DNA of 64,000 nt from assembly GCA_963696105.1 (NCBI GenBank), contig CAVOIP010000002.1, positions 434,001 through 498,000 on the forward strand, in the 5' to 3' direction. The translations under genes were made by a program, and so were the position numbers. The stretch is from CAVRTM01 sp963696105 (GTDB lineage: Bacteria; Actinomycetota; Actinomycetes; Actinomycetales; Dermatophilaceae). Every line of letters starts with the position of its first letter. Position 1 is the first letter of the stretch. Below the pieces are notes generated by a model. The model saw nothing but the letters and a program-made list of their open reading frames with translations, was not told where the DNA came from and searched no databases. Positions 1-7,276 of the stretch are shown here, piece by piece.

Positions 1-817
1 CCATGCCGGTGGACTGGTCGCGGGCCTCCCGGATCATCGTGTCGTGCCGGGTGGTCGCCTCGGCGATGAGCTGGTCGTGCTGCTGTTGGGCGGTCTCGAC
101 CAGCTCGTCATGGCGCTGCTGCCCGGTCGCGAGGAGCTCGTCGTGGCGGCGCTGGGCGCTGGCGACCAGCTCGTCGTGCTTGGTCTGGGCTTCCCCGACC
201 ACCCGGTCGTGGTGCTCCTGCCCCTCGGCGACGAGCCGGTCCCGCGTGCTCTGCCCCTCGGCGACGTGCTCGTCGTGCAGCTTCTGGGCCAGCGCGATGA
301 CGCCGGCCGCACCGGCCGCGCCACCGAGCCCGGCCGCGTCGGCACCATCGGGCTCTGCCGTGCTGTCCTGCGCACCGCGGGGACCTGCCGCACCGGCGGT
401 GGAGCGCAGCCGTTCGGCCGACTCGGCCTCGGCCCTTGTGGCGGCGTCGCGGGCCCGGGCGATGCGCTCGGCCGCGTCCTTCTCGGCCTGCTCGGCCTCG
501 GCGCGCGCCGCCGCGACGCGTGCGGCCGCCTGGCGCTGCGCCTGCTCGGCCGCGTCGTCGCCGGATCCCGCGGGGACCGTGGCCGTGACGGTCGGCGCGC
601 TGGAGGAGGTGGCACCCGCGGTGGTCGCCGGGGCGGCCCCCTTGCCCTTGCGGCAGTCGGCGAGCTGGGTGCTCAGGTCGTCGCGCTCCTGGGTCAACCG
701 CCGCAGCTCGGCCACGACCTCGTCCAGGAAGTCGTCGACCTCCTGCTCGTCGTAGCCACGCCGGAACTGGGTCGCCGTGAAGTTCTTGTTGAGGACATCC
801 TCGGGAGTGAGCGCCAT
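1..817 (-). CDS. divIVA: DivIVA/Wag31 polar growth scaffold, 3' end cut by window
   Basis: Membrane-curvature-binding coiled-coil scaffold that in actinobacteria recruits the wall-growth machinery to poles and septa. The start MALTPEDVLNK followed by FRRGYDEQEVDDFLDEV is the conserved DivIVA N-terminal lipid-binding domain (residues 1-60). An Ala/Pro/Thr-rich linker (60-90), an Ala/Glu/Arg coiled coil (90-140), a second Gly/Ala-rich linker and then eight 11-residue repeats (residues 179-266, pattern xxHDELVxxAQ) follow. The reading frame is open to base 1, so 272 codons are visible and the C-terminus lies outside the window. It is the last gene of the dcw cluster, 108 nt after the YggT-family gene, which is the standard actinobacterial position. 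The family assignment is secure; the repeat block is unusual. Confidence 0.93.
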   Translation of the reverse strand, partial: MALTPEDVLNKNFTATQFRRGYDEQEVDDFLDEVVAELRRLTQERDDLSTQLADCRKGKGAAPATTAGATSSSAPTVTATVPAGSGDDAAEQAQRQAAARVAAARAEAEQAEKDAAERIARARDAATRAEAESAERLRSTAGAAGPRGAQDSTAEPDGADAAGLGGAAGAAGVIALAQKLHDEHVAEGQSTRDRLVAEGQEHHDRVVGEAQTKHDELVASAQRRHDELLATGQQRHDELVETAQQQHDQLIAEATTRHDTMIREARDQSTGM

Positions 818-925
818 GTGGTCACCTCGGTCGAGCCGGTCAGAGACGGGACCACCGTAGCGAACCACGCCGGCGTACCGGACGTGGGTCGTGCGGGCCT
901 GGTCGGCGTGCCGCCGTCACAGGAC

Positions 926-1201
926 TCAGGGCACCACGCTCAACAGGATCGAGACCCCGAGCATGAGGACGAGGAACGCCAGGTCGAGGCGGATCGCCCC
1001 CAGGGACAGCGGCGGGATCAGCCGGCGCAGGAACTTCAGCGGCGGGTCGGTGACGGTGTAGACGGCTTCGGCCGCCACCAGGACCGGTCCGCTGGGGCGC
1101 CACTCGCGGGCCAGGGCCTGCACCCAGTCGAGCACCAGGCGGCCGATGAGGGCCAGGAAGAAGAGGTAGAGCGCCAGGCGCAGCAGCGAGAAGAGGACCA
1201 T
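926..1201 (-). CDS. YggT family membrane protein
   Basis: Small integral membrane protein of 91 residues with two hydrophobic segments (about residues 3-24 and 70-90) separated by a short basic loop containing the family-typical DPPLKFLRRLIPP stretch. YggT proteins sit between sepF and divIVA in most actinobacteria and are thought to work with the division and polar growth machinery, but no biochemical activity is established. Gene position here, 54 nt downstream of sepF and 108 nt upstream of divIVA, is exactly the expected one, and the length is typical. Function beyond membrane association is not inferable from sequence. Confidence 0.87.
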   Translation of the reverse strand: MVLFSLLRLALYLFFLALIGRLVLDWVQALAREWRPSGPVLVAAEAVYTVTDPPLKFLRRLIPPLSLGAIRLDLAFLVLMLGVSILLSVVP

Positions 1202-1255
1202 GTGCTCAGTCTGACGGGTGCAGGCGGGAAAGGACCGGGGGCTGGGGCAGCCCGC

Positions 1256-1747
1256 TCAGCTCTGGTTGAAGAAGCCGCGTGCGGTCTTGGGAGCCTCGGC
1301 CTCCTCGGCCGTCACCTCCACGTGGGCAGGCGAGAGGAGGAACACCTTGCTCGTGACCCGCTCGATGGCCCCGTGCAGGCCGAACACCAGGCCGGCGGCG
1401 AAGTCCACCAGGCGCTTGGCGTCGGCGTCGTCGAGGTCGGTGAGGTTCATGATCACCGGGGTGCCCTCACGGAAGGCCTCACCGATGTTCTTGGCCTCGT
1501 TGTAGGTCCGCGGGTGCACGGTCGTGATGCGGTTCAGGCCCCCGACCTCGACGTCGCGGACCACACGGGCGACCGGGGTGCGCTGCGGCAGCGGCGTGAC
1601 CGCGGCGGAGCGCTCCTCGCGGGCGGGCGGCTGCTCCGCCCGGGCCGGCTCCTTGTCGTAGTCCTCGTAGTCGTCGTACGCGTCGTAGCGCTCGTCCTCC
1701 TCGGCCAGCCCGAGGTACACCATCGTCTTGCGCAGCGCCCCAGCCAT
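1256..1747 (-). CDS. sepF: Cell division protein SepF
   Basis: Cytoplasmic membrane-associated protein that binds the FtsZ C-terminal peptide and anchors the Z-ring, replacing FtsA/ZipA in actinobacteria. The start ATG at 1747 (MAGALRKTMVYLGLAEEDE) was chosen over an upstream in-frame codon because AAGGAG lies 8 nt before it and the N-terminus is the conserved amphipathic membrane anchor. An acidic Tyr/Asp/Glu-rich linker (residues 18-35) leads to the globular SepF core (about 70-150), with the conserved MNLTDLDDADAKRLVDF and FGLHGAIERV stretches. Length of 163 residues is normal. It lies 67 nt after the yggS-type gene, in the block from pgeF to divIVA. Confidence 0.95.
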   Translation of the reverse strand: MAGALRKTMVYLGLAEEDERYDAYDDYEDYDKEPARAEQPPAREERSAAVTPLPQRTPVARVVRDVEVGGLNRITTVHPRTYNEAKNIGEAFREGTPVIMNLTDLDDADAKRLVDFAAGLVFGLHGAIERVTSKVFLLSPAHVEVTAEEAEAPKTARGFFNQS

Positions 1748-1814
1748 CCGAGCTCCTTGGTCCTTGCGTCGTGGTTCGTCGTCGTGGGTGCGTGCACACC
1801 GCTTCGTCCTGAAA

Positions 1815-2534
1815 CTACCGAAGGAGGGGGCGCGATCCGAGGATTGCGGTCCCGACACGCAGGTGTGTCGCCCCGTGGGCGACCGCGTCCTCGAGGTCGC
1901 CGCTCATGCCCGCAGAGATCCAGTCGGCCTCCGGGTGCTCGGCCCGTACGCCGGCCGCCACCTCCTGCAGGCGGGCGAACGCCTGCGCGGGGTCGGCACC
2001 GAGCGGGGCCACGGCCATCACCCCGCGCAGGTCCAGGGAGGAGGCCTGCGCCACCTCGTCGGCCAGCCGGCGCACGTCCTGCGGCCGCACCCCGCCGCGG
2101 CCGGGGTCCTCGTCCAGGCTGACCTGGACCAGCGCCTGCACCCGTCGCCCGGCGGCGGCGGCTCCGCGGTCGAGCGCGGCCACCACCTTGGTCCGGTCCA
2201 GGGAGTGCACCGTGTCGGCGTAGCGCGCCACCGACCCGGCCTTCCTGCTCTGCACCTGCCCGATGAAGTGCAGGTGCAGTGCGTGGCGCGTCGCCTCCGG
2301 GAGCTCGGCCACCTTCGCCGCCGCCTCCTGGTCACGGCTCTCCCCCACGTCGCCGACGCCCAGGTCGACCAACAGCTCGACGTCCTCGACGGGGAAGAAC
2401 TTGGTCACGACCACGAGCGTGACGGCGGCGCGGTCCCGTTCCGCGGCGCTGCACGCGGCGCGGATGCGGGCCTCGACCTGAGCGAGCCGGCCGGCCAGCT
2501 CCTGCCGGCGCTCCTGCGGGGCGGCGTCGCTCAC
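1815..2534 (-). CDS. YggS/PROSC family PLP homeostasis protein
   Basis: Pyridoxal-phosphate-binding alanine-racemase-fold protein that buffers PLP; it lacks known catalytic activity. The 239-residue protein shows the family pattern: VVVTKFFP with the PLP lysine (about residue 44), DVGESRDQE, LHFIGQVQSRKA, QVSLDEDPGRGG, and SAGMSGDLEDAVAHGATHLRVGTAILG at the C-terminus, where SxGMSxD and RxGxxIFG-like phosphate contacts are expected. The final motif reads RVGTAILG rather than the usual IFG. The GTG start at 2534 overlaps the TGA of pgeF in a GTGA arrangement, so translation is likely coupled. Position between pgeF and sepF is standard in Gram-positive dcw clusters. Confidence 0.93.
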   Translation of the reverse strand: MSDAAPQERRQELAGRLAQVEARIRAACSAAERDRAAVTLVVVTKFFPVEDVELLVDLGVGDVGESRDQEAAAKVAELPEATRHALHLHFIGQVQSRKAGSVARYADTVHSLDRTKVVAALDRGAAAAGRRVQALVQVSLDEDPGRGGVRPQDVRRLADEVAQASSLDLRGVMAVAPLGADPAQAFARLQEVAAGVRAEHPEADWISAGMSGDLEDAVAHGATHLRVGTAILGSRPLLR

Positions 2535-3298
2535 CGGTCGTCCCCACCGGGCAGCAGGCGGACGACGCCGGCGGAGCGACCTGTCTGCCGGTCCCGTCGG
2601 TAGGAGTACAGGTCGGGTGACTCGCGGGTGCATCCCGGCACCCAGCGCACGGCCACCTCCAGGGCGTGCAGCTGGTCGACCACTCCCGCCGCCACGTCGA
2701 CTGCCGGCGTCCCCGTCCACGACACCGCCGCGGACACCGGGCTCACCGCAGCCGCTTCCTCGCGCATCTGCGACGGCACCTCGTAGCAGCGGCCGCAGAC
2801 CGAGGGCCCGACGGCAGCAGTGATCGACGTGGCTCCGAGGCCCCGCATCACCGCGACGGTCCGGCCCACGATCCCGGAGGTCATGCCGGGACGGCCGGCG
2901 TGGGCGGCGGCGACGACGCCGGCGGCCGGGTCGGCCAGGAGCACCGGGGTGCAGTCCGCCACCAGGACCGCGAGGGCGAGGTCGGGGGTGGTCGTGACGA
3001 GCGCGTCGACCACCGGCGCCGGGCCGGACCAGGGCTCCCGGACCACGTGCACGTCGGCGCCGTGGCACTGGTTCATGAAGAGCAGACGCTCGCGGGGGAC
3101 GCCCACCGCCGCGGCCACCCGGACCCGGTTGGTCTCGACGTCCGCCGGGTCGTCACCGACGTGACCGCCGAGGTTGAGGCTCCCCCAGGGCGCGTCGCTG
3201 ACACCGTCCCGCGCGTCGGTGAACCCCCAGTCCACCCCACTCGATCCACCCTCTGCGCCCACCGGGCCCTGCTCGCGCCATCGCCACACCCGCACCAC
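2531..3298 (-). CDS. pgeF: Peptidoglycan editing factor PgeF (YfiH/laccase-domain family)
   Basis: Polyphenol-oxidase-fold zinc/copper protein; E. coli PgeF (YfiH) removes wrongly incorporated L-Ser from UDP-MurNAc peptides and related enzymes act on purine nucleosides. The 255 residues show MNQCHGADVHVV (about 76-87), VADCTPVLLAD with the metal-ligand cysteine, and AAHAGRPGM with the ligand histidine, where most members read HAGWRG. The GTG at 3298 starts the frame only 24 nt from a strong hairpin that follows ftsZ, so no room exists for a separate promoter between them. It overlaps the next gene by 4 nt. Family assignment is firm; substrate is inferred from gene context. Confidence 0.9.
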   Translation of the reverse strand: MVRVWRWREQGPVGAEGGSSGVDWGFTDARDGVSDAPWGSLNLGGHVGDDPADVETNRVRVAAAVGVPRERLLFMNQCHGADVHVVREPWSGPAPVVDALVTTTPDLALAVLVADCTPVLLADPAAGVVAAAHAGRPGMTSGIVGRTVAVMRGLGATSITAAVGPSVCGRCYEVPSQMREEAAAVSPVSAAVSWTGTPAVDVAAGVVDQLHALEVAVRWVPGCTRESPDLYSYRRDRQTGRSAGVVRLLPGGDDR

Positions 3299-3322
3299 GC
3301 TAACGGCCGCCGCGGTCGGAGA

Positions 3323-3369
3323 CGTGCGCAGGGGCGGTCAGCCGGATCGGCTGACCGCCCCTGCGCACG
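3323..3369 (-). terminator. 22-bp perfect hairpin after ftsZ
   Basis: Bases 3323-3344 pair perfectly with 3348-3369 around a GAT loop, giving a very stable G+C-rich stem 20 nt past the ftsZ stop. No U-tract follows on the minus strand (the downstream bases read CTCCGACC), so it may act as a strong transcription brake or mRNA 3'-end stabiliser rather than a complete intrinsic terminator. It would lower pgeF-yggS-sepF expression relative to ftsZ. Confidence 0.75.
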
Positions 3370-3388
3370 CGACGGCTGGGGGGACGGA

Positions 3389-4681
3389 CTACTTCAGGAA
3401 GTCCGGCACGTCCAGGTCGTCGTTGTCATCGAAGGTGACCGTCCGCGGCGGGCGCGCCACGGGCTCCTGCTGCTGACGGACCGGCTCGGGCGCATGCTGC
3501 GGAGGGGCCTGCTGCGGCTGCTGCTGGACCGGTTGCGGCTGCTGGGCCGGCTGCTGCTGGGGCTGGTGCTGCGGCTGCTGGGCGGGCACCTGCTGGCCCT
3601 GGCTCGGGGCCGCCGGCACGGAGCGCGGCGGCTGCTGCTGGTAGCTCTGGTGACGGGGCTGCTCCTGAGCCTGCGAGCGCCCGTGCGACCCGGCGATCTG
3701 GCCCAGGGCCCGGTCGTCGCCCCGCTTGACCGGTCCGCCACCGTCGAACCCGGCGGCGATCACGGTGACCCGCACCTCGTCGCCGAGGGCGTCGTCGATG
3801 ACCGCGCCGAAGATGATGTTGGCCTCGGGGTGGGCCGCCTCCTGCACCAGTCGGGCGGCCTCGTTGATCTCGAACAGGCCGAGGTCGGACCCACCCTGGA
3901 TCGAGAGCAGCACGCCGTGGGCGCCGTCGATGCTCGCCTCGAGCAGCGGCGAGGAGATCGCCAGCTCGGCCGCCTGGACCGCGCGGTCGTCGCCGCGGGC
4001 CGAGCCGATGCCCATGAGTGCCGACCCGGCACCCTGCATGACGGACTTGACGTCGGCGAAGTCGAGGTTGATCAGGCCCGGCGTGGTGATCAGGTCGGTG
4101 ATGCCCTGGACGCCGGAGAGCAGCACCTGGTCGGCGCTGCGGAACGCGTCGAGCATGCTGACCGCCCGGTCGCTGATCGAGAGCAGGCGGTCGTTCGGGA
4201 TGATGATGAGGGTGTCGACCTCGTCGCGCAGGTTGCTGATGCCCGACTCGGCCTGGTTGGCCCGGCGACGTCCCTCGAAGGTGAACGGGCGGGTCACGAC
4301 GCCGATGGTGAGGGCGCCGATGGACTTGGCGATCTTGGCCACGACCGGGGCGCCACCCGTGCCGGTGCCGCCGCCCTCCCCCGCGGTCACGAACACCATG
4401 TCGGCGCCCTTGAGCACCTCTTCGATCTCCTCGGCGTGGTCCTCGGCCGCCTTCTTGCCGACCTCGGGGTCGGCGCCCGCACCAAGGCCACGGGTGAGCT
4501 CGCGGCCGACATCGAGCTTGACGTCGGCGTCGCTCATCAGCAGGGCCTGCGCGTCGGTGTTGATCGCGATGAACTCGACACCCTTGAGCCCGACCTCGAT
4601 CATCCGGTTGATGGCATTCACACCGCCTCCACCGATGCCGACGACCTTGATAACGGCCAGGTAGTTCTGCGGTGCTGCCAC
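3389..4681 (-). CDS. ftsZ: Cell division GTPase FtsZ
   Basis: Tubulin-like GTPase that polymerises into the Z-ring. Visible motifs: VVGIGGGGVNAINRM (about 13-27), NTDAQAL, the tubulin signature GGGTGTGG (103-110), the synergy-loop region NLDFADVKSVM (about 205) and the C-terminal core VIAAGFDGG (about 315). A linker rich in Gln, Pro and Ala (about 330-410) precedes the terminal DDLDVPDFLK, the conserved peptide bound by SepF and other partners. GTG start at 4681 is preceded by AGGAGAGG at 9 nt. The length of 430 residues is normal. A 208-nt gap separates it from ftsQ and contains promoter-like sequence, so ftsZ probably has its own transcription in addition to read-through. Confidence 0.98.
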   Translation of the reverse strand: MAAPQNYLAVIKVVGIGGGGVNAINRMIEVGLKGVEFIAINTDAQALLMSDADVKLDVGRELTRGLGAGADPEVGKKAAEDHAEEIEEVLKGADMVFVTAGEGGGTGTGGAPVVAKIAKSIGALTIGVVTRPFTFEGRRRANQAESGISNLRDEVDTLIIIPNDRLLSISDRAVSMLDAFRSADQVLLSGVQGITDLITTPGLINLDFADVKSVMQGAGSALMGIGSARGDDRAVQAAELAISSPLLEASIDGAHGVLLSIQGGSDLGLFEINEAARLVQEAAHPEANIIFGAVIDDALGDEVRVTVIAAGFDGGGPVKRGDDRALGQIAGSHGRSQAQEQPRHQSYQQQPPRSVPAAPSQGQQVPAQQPQHQPQQQPAQQPQPVQQQPQQAPPQHAPEPVRQQQEPVARPPRTVTFDDNDDLDVPDFLK

Positions 4682-4803
4682 GTCTGTGGGCCTCTCCTGA
4701 AGCTTGGTGCGGGTCGCTGGCGGACTGCTGTTTGGCAGGAATCGTACGCGACTTCCCCGTCGCCCCTTCCGTGTCGCCCCTAAGGCTCAACGTCAACTGA
4801 AGG

Positions 4804-4863
4804 GTTATAGTTATGTCAACCGTGCCAAGGCATGACCGTATGGCGTTCCGTGCGGAGGTTCAA
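4804..4863 (-). promoter_or_regulatory. Probable ftsZ promoter and A+T-rich leader element
   Basis: On the minus strand a TTGAAC (4863-4858) is spaced 17 bp from TACGGT (4840-4835), a fair sigma-70-type promoter for ftsZ. Just downstream lies an A+T-rich stretch with TTGACA (4819-4814) and TATAAC (4809-4804), conspicuous in this G+C-rich region; the two hexamers are too close to be one promoter, so this may be a second start or a regulator site. Assignment rests on pattern only. Confidence 0.45.
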
Positions 4864-4889
4864 CATGGCGCGCCGCGTGTCGGCCCGTG

Positions 4890-5684
4890 TTATCGCGTGA
4901 TGGGCGTTCGGGGTGCACTGACGTCCACGAGCCGGACGCCCTTCTGCCCCGCCAGGATGCTCATGACCTTGACCTTCAGTTGAGGGTCAGAGGCGCCACC
5001 CCACACCACGGTCACTCCGCCCAGCTTCAGGGTCACCAGGTTCGCCGTGCTGACCCGGATGTCCGTGACGTCACGCCGCTGCGAGCCCGTCATGGCGTCC
5101 AGCACGGAGATCGCGGCCCGCAGCGCGTCCCGGCCCGGCGTACCGCCTGCTGCGGTGATCACGGGCACTCCCCGTGGAGGCGAGCCGAGCGTGGCGTAGA
5201 CCACCCCGTCCTTGTCCGCAACCTGTACTTGACCTTGAGGGTTGATGAAGGCGAGGACCGGCTGCCGGAGGCTCGCAGCGATGACGACGGTGCGTGGCCA
5301 GGAACGGGCCACCGTCACCTGCGCGAGTGTCCCGCTGCTGATGACCCGGCGCGCGATGGCGTCGGTGTCCAGGCGAGCGAGCGGCGTGCCGATCGGGACA
5401 TCGGCGCGCCGCCGGATGTCGGCGGCAGCCGCGGCGGGGACGCCCTCGACGCGCACCGTGCGCGCCGCCAGGACCGGGCTCATCCCCACCAGCCAGAAGA
5501 GCCCTGCGAGGACGGCGACGACCGCAAGGCCCCAGGCCGCCAGCAACCACGGACGGCGGCGTACGGCGGCCGCGCGCGCGGCGAAGCGGGACCGGGAGGA
5601 GGCGAGGCCGACGGGGCGCGTCCGCGGCGGGAGGCCCACCGCGCCGGCGCCGCGGCGCCCGGTCGACGTGTGCTGCCGGCTCAT
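4890..5684 (-). CDS. ftsQ: Cell division protein FtsQ
   Basis: Single-pass divisome protein that, with FtsL/FtsB-type partners, links early and late division proteins. The 264-residue sequence has a basic cytoplasmic N-terminus (1-45), one membrane segment around LLAAWGLAVVAVLAGLFWLV (about 47-66), then a POTRA domain beginning at VLAARTVRVEGV, followed by the FtsQ beta domain with ARSWPRTVVIAASLRQPVLAF. It starts with an ATG that overlaps the murC stop (ATGA). Order murC-ftsQ-ftsZ with no ddl or ftsA between is usual for actinobacteria. Confidence 0.95.
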   Translation of the reverse strand: MSRQHTSTGRRGAGAVGLPPRTRPVGLASSRSRFAARAAAVRRRPWLLAAWGLAVVAVLAGLFWLVGMSPVLAARTVRVEGVPAAAAADIRRRADVPIGTPLARLDTDAIARRVISSGTLAQVTVARSWPRTVVIAASLRQPVLAFINPQGQVQVADKDGVVYATLGSPPRGVPVITAAGGTPGRDALRAAISVLDAMTGSQRRDVTDIRVSTANLVTLKLGGVTVVWGGASDPQLKVKVMSILAGQKGVRLVDVSAPRTPITR

Positions 5685-7276
5685 CCGTCGAGTCCGCCGG
5701 GTGCCGCAGGTCCGGCCGGTCCGGCAGCGTCGCCGCTCCCGCCCGGTCCGGCCGGTCCGGCAGCGCCGCCGCTCCCGCCCGGTCCCGCAGGCCCCTCAGG
5801 TCCGACGTCCTTCCCGGGTCCACCGGCCGGGCCGCTGGGGCGCGGCGAGTGGCGCTCCGCGAGCAGGCGCAGCACCTCCGGGCCGACGAGGGTGACGTCG
5901 CCGGCGCCGACGGTCAGGACGAGGTCGCCGGGGCGGACGAGGCCGGCGACCGTCGGGGCGGCCTGCGACCAGGACGGGACGTAGTGGGTCTCGGCGTGAC
6001 CGCCGACCCGGTCGGCGACCAGGGCGCCGCTGATGCCGGGCACGGGGTCCTCCCGTGCGGCGTAGACGTCCATGACGACGACGACGTCGGCGGGTGAGAG
6101 GGCAGCGGCGAGGTCTCCTGCGAAGTCGCGGGTGCGCGAGTAGAGGTGGGGCTGGAACACCACCACGAGCCGACCCGGCGAGGCCTGCTCGACCCCGGTC
6201 TCGACGACGGCTGCGACTTTGCCGGGGTTGTGGGCGTAGTCGTCGACCACCCTCACGCCGTCGGCCTCCCCCTTGAGCTCGAACCGGCGGCGGGTCCCGG
6301 TGAAGCCGGCCAGGCCGGCGAGGAGCTGGGCCGGGTCGTGGCCGAGACCGGCGGTGCCGGCGAGGAACGCGGCGGTGGCATTGAGAAGGTTGTGCCGTCC
6401 GGGGATGCCGATCTGGAGGCGGCGCACGGGCGCTCCTGGCTGGTGCAGCTCCGCGGAGGTCGTCAGCCCCGAGACGGAGGGCTCGGCGAGCCGGACGTCA
6501 CTGTCGGCGTGGAAGCCGTAGCTGAGGACGCGCACGCCCTCGGCACGCGCGACCTCGGCGAGGGCACGGGAGCCCGCGTCGTCGGCGCAGGTCACCAGCA
6601 GCCCACCGGCTGCCACCGTGCGCGCGAACCGGACATACGCCTCCTGGACGGCCTCGAACGAACCGTAGAAGTCCAGGTGGTCGGGTTGGACGTTGGTGAC
6701 GACGGCGACCTCGGGCCGGTAGACCAGGAACGAGCCGTCGCTCTCGTCCGCCTCGGCCACGAAGACCTCGCCGGTGCCGTGGTGGGCGTTGGTGCCGTGC
6801 TTGGCCAGCTCGCCGCCGACGGCGAAGGACGGGTCGGCGCCGCAGGCCTGCAGCGCCACGGTGAGCATCGACGTCGTCGTGGTCTTGCCGTTGGCTCCTG
6901 CCACGGCGACCCGGCGTCGGTCCTGCATGAGGGAGGCCAGGGCCTGGCTGCGGTGCAGCACCCGCACCCCCCGGGCGCGGGCGGCGGCGAGCTCGACGTT
7001 GGACTCGCGGATCGCCGAGGAGATGACCACGGTGTCCACGTCGTCGACGAGCGCGGCGTCATGGCCGACGTGGACGACGGCGCCCTCCACCGCGAGGGCG
7101 CGCAGGACCAGGGAGTCCTTGGCGTCCGACCCCGTGACGGGGATGCCGCGGGCCAGCATGACGCGGGCGACCCCGGACATCCCGGCGCCGCCGATGGCGA
7201 TGAAGTGCACCCGTCCGAGGGTCGTCGCCTCCGGGACGTCGGCGCTGAAGTCGAAACGTGTGCTGGGCGTGCTCAC
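5681..7276 (-). CDS. murC: UDP-N-acetylmuramate--L-alanine ligase MurC with collagen-like tail
   Basis: Cytoplasmic ATP-dependent ligase adding the first L-Ala to UDP-MurNAc. N-terminal Rossmann domain with HFIAIGGAGMSGVA (about 23-36), ATP-binding VAGANGKTTTT (about 127-137), VAEADESDGSF, and the C-terminal domain with DDYAHNPGKV and VFQPHLYSRT are all present. GTG start at 7276 overlaps the murG stop (GTGA). The enzyme core ends near residue 480 at VLRLLAERH; a further ~50 residues form a Gly/Pro/Ala/Ser tail (GPAGPGGSGDA-type units) encoded by a 36-bp tandem duplication starting at 5709 and 5745. The total of 531 residues is longer than the usual 460-500 because of that tail. Confidence 0.96.
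   Translation of the reverse strand: MSTPSTRFDFSADVPEATTLGRVHFIAIGGAGMSGVARVMLARGIPVTGSDAKDSLVLRALAVEGAVVHVGHDAALVDDVDTVVISSAIRESNVELAAARARGVRVLHRSQALASLMQDRRRVAVAGANGKTTTTSMLTVALQACGADPSFAVGGELAKHGTNAHHGTGEVFVAEADESDGSFLVYRPEVAVVTNVQPDHLDFYGSFEAVQEAYVRFARTVAAGGLLVTCADDAGSRALAEVARAEGVRVLSYGFHADSDVRLAEPSVSGLTTSAELHQPGAPVRRLQIGIPGRHNLLNATAAFLAGTAGLGHDPAQLLAGLAGFTGTRRRFELKGEADGVRVVDDYAHNPGKVAAVVETGVEQASPGRLVVVFQPHLYSRTRDFAGDLAAALSPADVVVVMDVYAAREDPVPGISGALVADRVGGHAETHYVPSWSQAAPTVAGLVRPGDLVLTVGAGDVTLVGPEVLRLLAERHSPRPSGPAGGPGKDVGPEGPAGPGGSGGAAGPAGPGGSGDAAGPAGPAAPGGLDG

Noticed and set aside
1748..1858. 37-codon N-terminal extension of SepF
   Set aside because: No conserved sequence, and AAGGAG is positioned for the internal ATG at 1747.
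44..2122. Long plus-strand open frame of 692 codons opposite divIVA, YggT gene, sepF and yggS-type gene
   Set aside because: It spans four well-supported minus-strand genes, is rich in Arg/Gly/Val and lacks motifs; a G+C-rich shadow frame.
2666..4783. Plus-strand open frame of 705 codons opposite pgeF and ftsZ
   Set aside because: Antisense shadow of two unambiguous genes, with no ribosome site or family similarity.
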